This document shows, in pieces, positions 61,451-64,000 of a stretch of 64,000 nt of DNA. Position numbers and translations under genes: made by a program. Source of the stretch: Planctomicrobium piriforme (GTDB lineage: Bacteria > Planctomycetota > Planctomycetia > Planctomycetales > Planctomycetaceae); the NCBI RefSeq assembly GCF_900113665.1, contig NZ_FOQD01000003.1:1-64000 (forward strand), written 5' to 3'. Under the pieces are notes generated by a model, which saw only the letters and a program-made list of their open reading frames with translations, searched no databases and was not told the DNA's origin. Position 1 is the stretch's first letter. The number at the start of each line of letters is the position of its first letter.

Positions 61451-63034
61451 TCAATTACCGCCGCCGGCTTCCTTCAGCTTCTCTTCGATCTTCGACAAGT
61501 TGAAAGAACCTGGCGATTGACTGGGGGGATAGTCCTTCATGGTCATGAGGAACTTTGCCGCCATCGCCTGCATCGGCACGATCACGAAGGGACGATCGAG
61601 GAACCAGTCGTTATAGGTATTCGAGTTGTGCTGCGACTTCTCGAACGGATCGCGGCGAAGATTAAAGAGCAGCGGCACCCGCAACTCGGTAAACGGCTCG
61701 CGCCAAACCCCAAATGCCTCGCCGCGGTTCTCCAGGAAAGTGACTTTCCAGTCGCTGTAGCGCATGGCCACGACCTGACCGTCGTCATTGACGTAAATGA
61801 ACTCGTCGCGCGGGGACTTCTTCACCTTGCCGCTGAGATAGTCGAGCTGATTATGTCCGTCGATGTAATTCCGATATTTACGACCGTTGAGCTCAACCCC
61901 TTGTTTGAGCTTCTCAGTTAACTGCGAGTCGCCTGCAGCGGCAGCGAACGTCGGCAGCCAGTCTTCGTGTGCGACGATGCCATTGAGGGTTACGCCTTCG
62001 GGAAAATGCCCCGGCCAGCGCACGAAGCAGGGAACGCGATAAGCTCCTTCCCAGTTGGAATTTTTCTCGCCGCGGAAAGGAGTCGTGCCGGCATCCGGCC
62101 AGGCGTTGAAGTGCGGTCCGTTATCGGTCGAATACTGCACGATGGTGTCTTTAGCGAGGCCGAGGTCATCGATCAGCTTGAGCAGATCACCGACCTGCAG
62201 ATCGTGTTCGACCATGCCGTCGCTGTATTCGTCCTGCCCGGATTGACCGCGGTGTTCGGCCTTCACATGCGTGCGGAAGTGCATTCGCGTGGCGTTCCAC
62301 CAGCAGAAGAATGGCTGGCCGGCCTTGTTTTGTCGCGTGATGAAGTCTTTGGCGGCGGCCAGAGTTTCTTCATCGATCGTTTCCATCCGCTTTTTGGTCA
62401 GCGGTCCCGTGTCTTCGACCGACTGGCCGCCTTTGCCGTCGGCCCGGCATTTGAGAACTCCGCGCGGACCGAATTTTTTCACGAATTCGGGGTTCTTGGG
62501 ATAGTCGAGGTTCTCCGGTTCTTCAGACGCATTGAGGTGATACAGGCTGCCGAAATACTCGTCGAACCCATGCATTGTCGGCAGATGTTCGTCGAGATCC
62601 CCCTGATGGTTCTTGCCGAACTGACCCGTCGAATAGCCGAGGCTCTTCAGAACAGTCGCCATGGTGACGTCAGTCTTCTGCCAGCCTTCTTTCGCCCCCG
62701 GAAGGCCGACCTTGGTCATGCCGCTCCGCACCGGAACGCTGCCGCTGATAAAAGCGGCTCTCCCCGCCGTGCAACTTTGCTGTCCGTAGTAGTCAGTGAA
62801 CGCCACTCCTTCCTTGGCGAGGCGATCAATGTTGGGAGTCGTGTACCCCATCATGCCGCGGCTGTTGTGGCTGATGTTCCAGGTGCCAATATCATCACCC
62901 CAGATGACGAGGATATTGGGTTTCTTTTGTTGCGTCTGGGCAGAAGTCGTCGCGCTGCTCAGCGCGACTGCCGCCGTCAGGCAGGCGACGCACCATTTCA
63001 TTGCGCCAGGAATGGAAGCGTGTCGCGAACTCAT
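61451..63034 (-). CDS. Arylsulfatase-type formylglycine sulfatase, secreted
   Basis: 527 residues from ATG 63034 (AGGA at about 7 nt); the frame opens at 63148 but that part has no signal. Signal peptide about 12-35. Metal-binding NILVIWGDDIG, then the formylglycine motif CTAGRAAFISG, whose Cys is converted to formylglycine by a separate enzyme; then TVLKSLGYSTGQFGKNHQGD and DNGPHFNAWPDAGTTPFRG. Sulfatases of this type release sulfate from polysaccharides or other esters in the periplasm. Substrate unknown. A long antisense frame (61967-63226) is a shadow. Confidence 0.93.
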   Translation of the reverse strand: MSSRHASIPGAMKWCVACLTAAVALSSATTSAQTQQKKPNILVIWGDDIGTWNISHNSRGMMGYTTPNIDRLAKEGVAFTDYYGQQSCTAGRAAFISGSVPVRSGMTKVGLPGAKEGWQKTDVTMATVLKSLGYSTGQFGKNHQGDLDEHLPTMHGFDEYFGSLYHLNASEEPENLDYPKNPEFVKKFGPRGVLKCRADGKGGQSVEDTGPLTKKRMETIDEETLAAAKDFITRQNKAGQPFFCWWNATRMHFRTHVKAEHRGQSGQDEYSDGMVEHDLQVGDLLKLIDDLGLAKDTIVQYSTDNGPHFNAWPDAGTTPFRGEKNSNWEGAYRVPCFVRWPGHFPEGVTLNGIVAHEDWLPTFAAAAGDSQLTEKLKQGVELNGRKYRNYIDGHNQLDYLSGKVKKSPRDEFIYVNDDGQVVAMRYSDWKVTFLENRGEAFGVWREPFTELRVPLLFNLRRDPFEKSQHNSNTYNDWFLDRPFVIVPMQAMAAKFLMTMKDYPPSQSPGSFNLSKIEEKLKEAGGGN

Positions 63035-63199
63035 GGTGCAATCCTGCTGGAGTGGCTCTGGAAGCAGAGCAGGGAAATGACAACTCCGATGATATTGCAG
63101 TCCAGCCGCATCGCCAGTCAACCAATCCAGCAACTTGCATATTTGCAAGATCCTGCAATCACATCAGTTAAGACAGACAATCCAACCCCGGAACTCACG

Positions 63200-63229
63200 T
63201 TGACCTGTTTTTTCGACCGCTGGTAAACT
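63200..63229 (+). promoter_or_regulatory. Predicted sigma70-like promoter of the isomerase gene
   Basis: TTGACC at 63200-63205 and TAAACT at 63224-63229, 18 nt apart, about 110 nt before the GTG start. It lies in the 305-nt divergent gap 63035-63339, which contains no other feature. Confidence 0.35.
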
Positions 63230-63339
63230 ATCGCCGATTCCTCCGATCCCAGTTTTCCGTTCGCGAATGGATTCCGAACCGATGCGCCGGCGCCTTTCAG
63301 GTTCCGGTTGCCCCGTCCTTTTGTGCAGGATGCCGCCCG

Positions 63340-64000
63340 GTGAGTTCTGCAGCCCAGCGCCTCATTCCCTTTTCACAATTCGAGCGTCTGCGTTCCGGTC
63401 GGGAGATCATCCGACAGGAGGCCGAAGCGTTGCTCGACCTCGTGAAACGGCTCGATACCGGTTTCTGCCTGGCCGTGCAGACGCTGCTCGATTGCCCTGG
63501 CAGCGTCATCGTCTGCGGCATGGGCAAAGCAGGACTGATCGGCCAGAAGATCACCGCCACCTTGTCATCGACTGGCACGCGATCACACTTCCTCCATCCA
63601 GCTGAAGCGGTCCATGGCGACCTGGGTTGCCTGCATGCCAACGACGTGTTGCTGGCATTATCGAATAGCGGCGAAACAGAAGAGTTGCTGCAGATCCTGG
63701 CCACGGTCAAAGAGATCGGTGCGAAGATCGTCTCCATCACTGGCAGCGAACAGAACTCGCTCGCCCTGCGATCTGACGTGGTCATCGAAATCGGCCGCCT
63801 GCGCGAAGCCTGCCCTTGGGGACTCGCCCCCAGCACGACCACGACAGCCATGCTTGCCGTTGGCGATGCCCTAGCACTGGTAGTCGCTCAAGCCCGCGGA
63901 TTCAGCCCGGCGCACTTTGCCCGTTTTCACCCCGGCGGCAGCCTCGGCCAGAAGCTGAAGCCGGTCACTGAGATTATGCGTCCCCGCGAACAACTCCGCA
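63340..64000 (+). CDS. kdsD: Arabinose-5-phosphate isomerase (KdsD/KpsF), 5' part
   Basis: The first 220 codons; the gene runs off the window end. GTG start with AGGATG 10 nt upstream. The SIS domain is clear: VIVCGMGKAGLIGQKITATL, HPAEAVHGDLGCL, LALSNSGETEELLQILATV, and PSTTTTAMLAVGDALALVV. The first CBS domain begins at the edge (VTEIMRPREQL). It converts ribulose-5-phosphate to arabinose-5-phosphate, entry to Kdo synthesis, consistent with an outer membrane carrying lipopolysaccharide. Confidence 0.92.
   Translation, partial: MSSAAQRLIPFSQFERLRSGREIIRQEAEALLDLVKRLDTGFCLAVQTLLDCPGSVIVCGMGKAGLIGQKITATLSSTGTRSHFLHPAEAVHGDLGCLHANDVLLALSNSGETEELLQILATVKEIGAKIVSITGSEQNSLALRSDVVIEIGRLREACPWGLAPSTTTTAMLAVGDALALVVAQARGFSPAHFARFHPGGSLGQKLKPVTEIMRPREQLR

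Noticed and set aside
61967..63226. Long plus-strand frame of 419 codons
   Set aside because: Antisense to the sulfatase gene; no recognisable domains and no ribosome-binding site.

Overview
The window reads as chromosomal DNA from a planctomycete, probably of the order Planctomycetales. The evidence is two DUF1559 pilin-like proteins (FTLIELL N-terminus, H-x9-DG C-terminal motif), a kinase of the planctomycete Hanks type, a fGly sulfatase, a CE15-type esterase, a ThuA-like protein, small lipoproteins and a caa3-type oxidase cluster with an SCO-DUF420 fusion. The species cannot be named from sequence alone. GC is high except for about 50.4-52.6 kb. No rRNA, tRNA, CRISPR array or transposase was seen.

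Layout. 0.2-3.6 kb: a membrane VWA/GATase-like protein overlapping a secreted caspase-fold-like protein. 3.7-8 kb: rfbA, a PNPOx-family flavoprotein, DUF202, a Cys-rich secreted protein and a DUF1559 protein. 8-13.7 kb: a deoxyhypusine synthase homologue, a DUF433/DUF5615 toxin-antitoxin-like pair, DUF4198, an orphan ABC-2 permease, a zinc-ribbon protein coupled to queG, and a small lipoprotein. 13.8-25.9 kb: the respiratory block of dihaem cytochrome c, coxB, coxA, ctaA, ctaB, coxC, coxD, an ABC exporter pair, SCO-DUF420 and a CPMCK membrane protein. Together these build, haem-load and copper-load an A2-type haem-copper oxidase.

26-39.5 kb is mostly minus strand: a short UvrC, NfeD, an aminotransferase, sdhCAB, an LRR lipoprotein, NDH-2, an HD phosphohydrolase, pabA/trpG and a ZAS-like small protein. 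SdhCAB and NDH-2 feed the same quinone pool that the oxidase block drains. 39.8-49.2 kb: a double GNAT protein, an orphan phage portal protein, ThuA, CE15 and HD-GYP proteins, and two REP-like regions, one a 205-bp tandem repeat. 49.3-64 kb: a bicupin oxalate decarboxylase, an AT-richer immunity-like gene pair of which one gene is bracketed by inverted 40-bp hairpin elements, a kinase with a built-in sensor domain, DUF1254/DUF1214, a second DUF1559 protein, two outer-membrane barrels, a sulfatase, and the 5' part of a KdsD/KpsF isomerase cut by the window end.

The most unusual signal is a set of intergenic 'word-repeat' palindromes, each built from reiterated 6-12 nt words. Most sit directly against stop codons. 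One word block, close to GAGTCGAGAGTCCAGAG, follows five unrelated genes in the sense orientation within about 17 nt of the stop. In other cases the repeat supplies a stop codon (rfbA and a 95-residue protein), a start codon (ctaA), or an in-frame insert in a porin.
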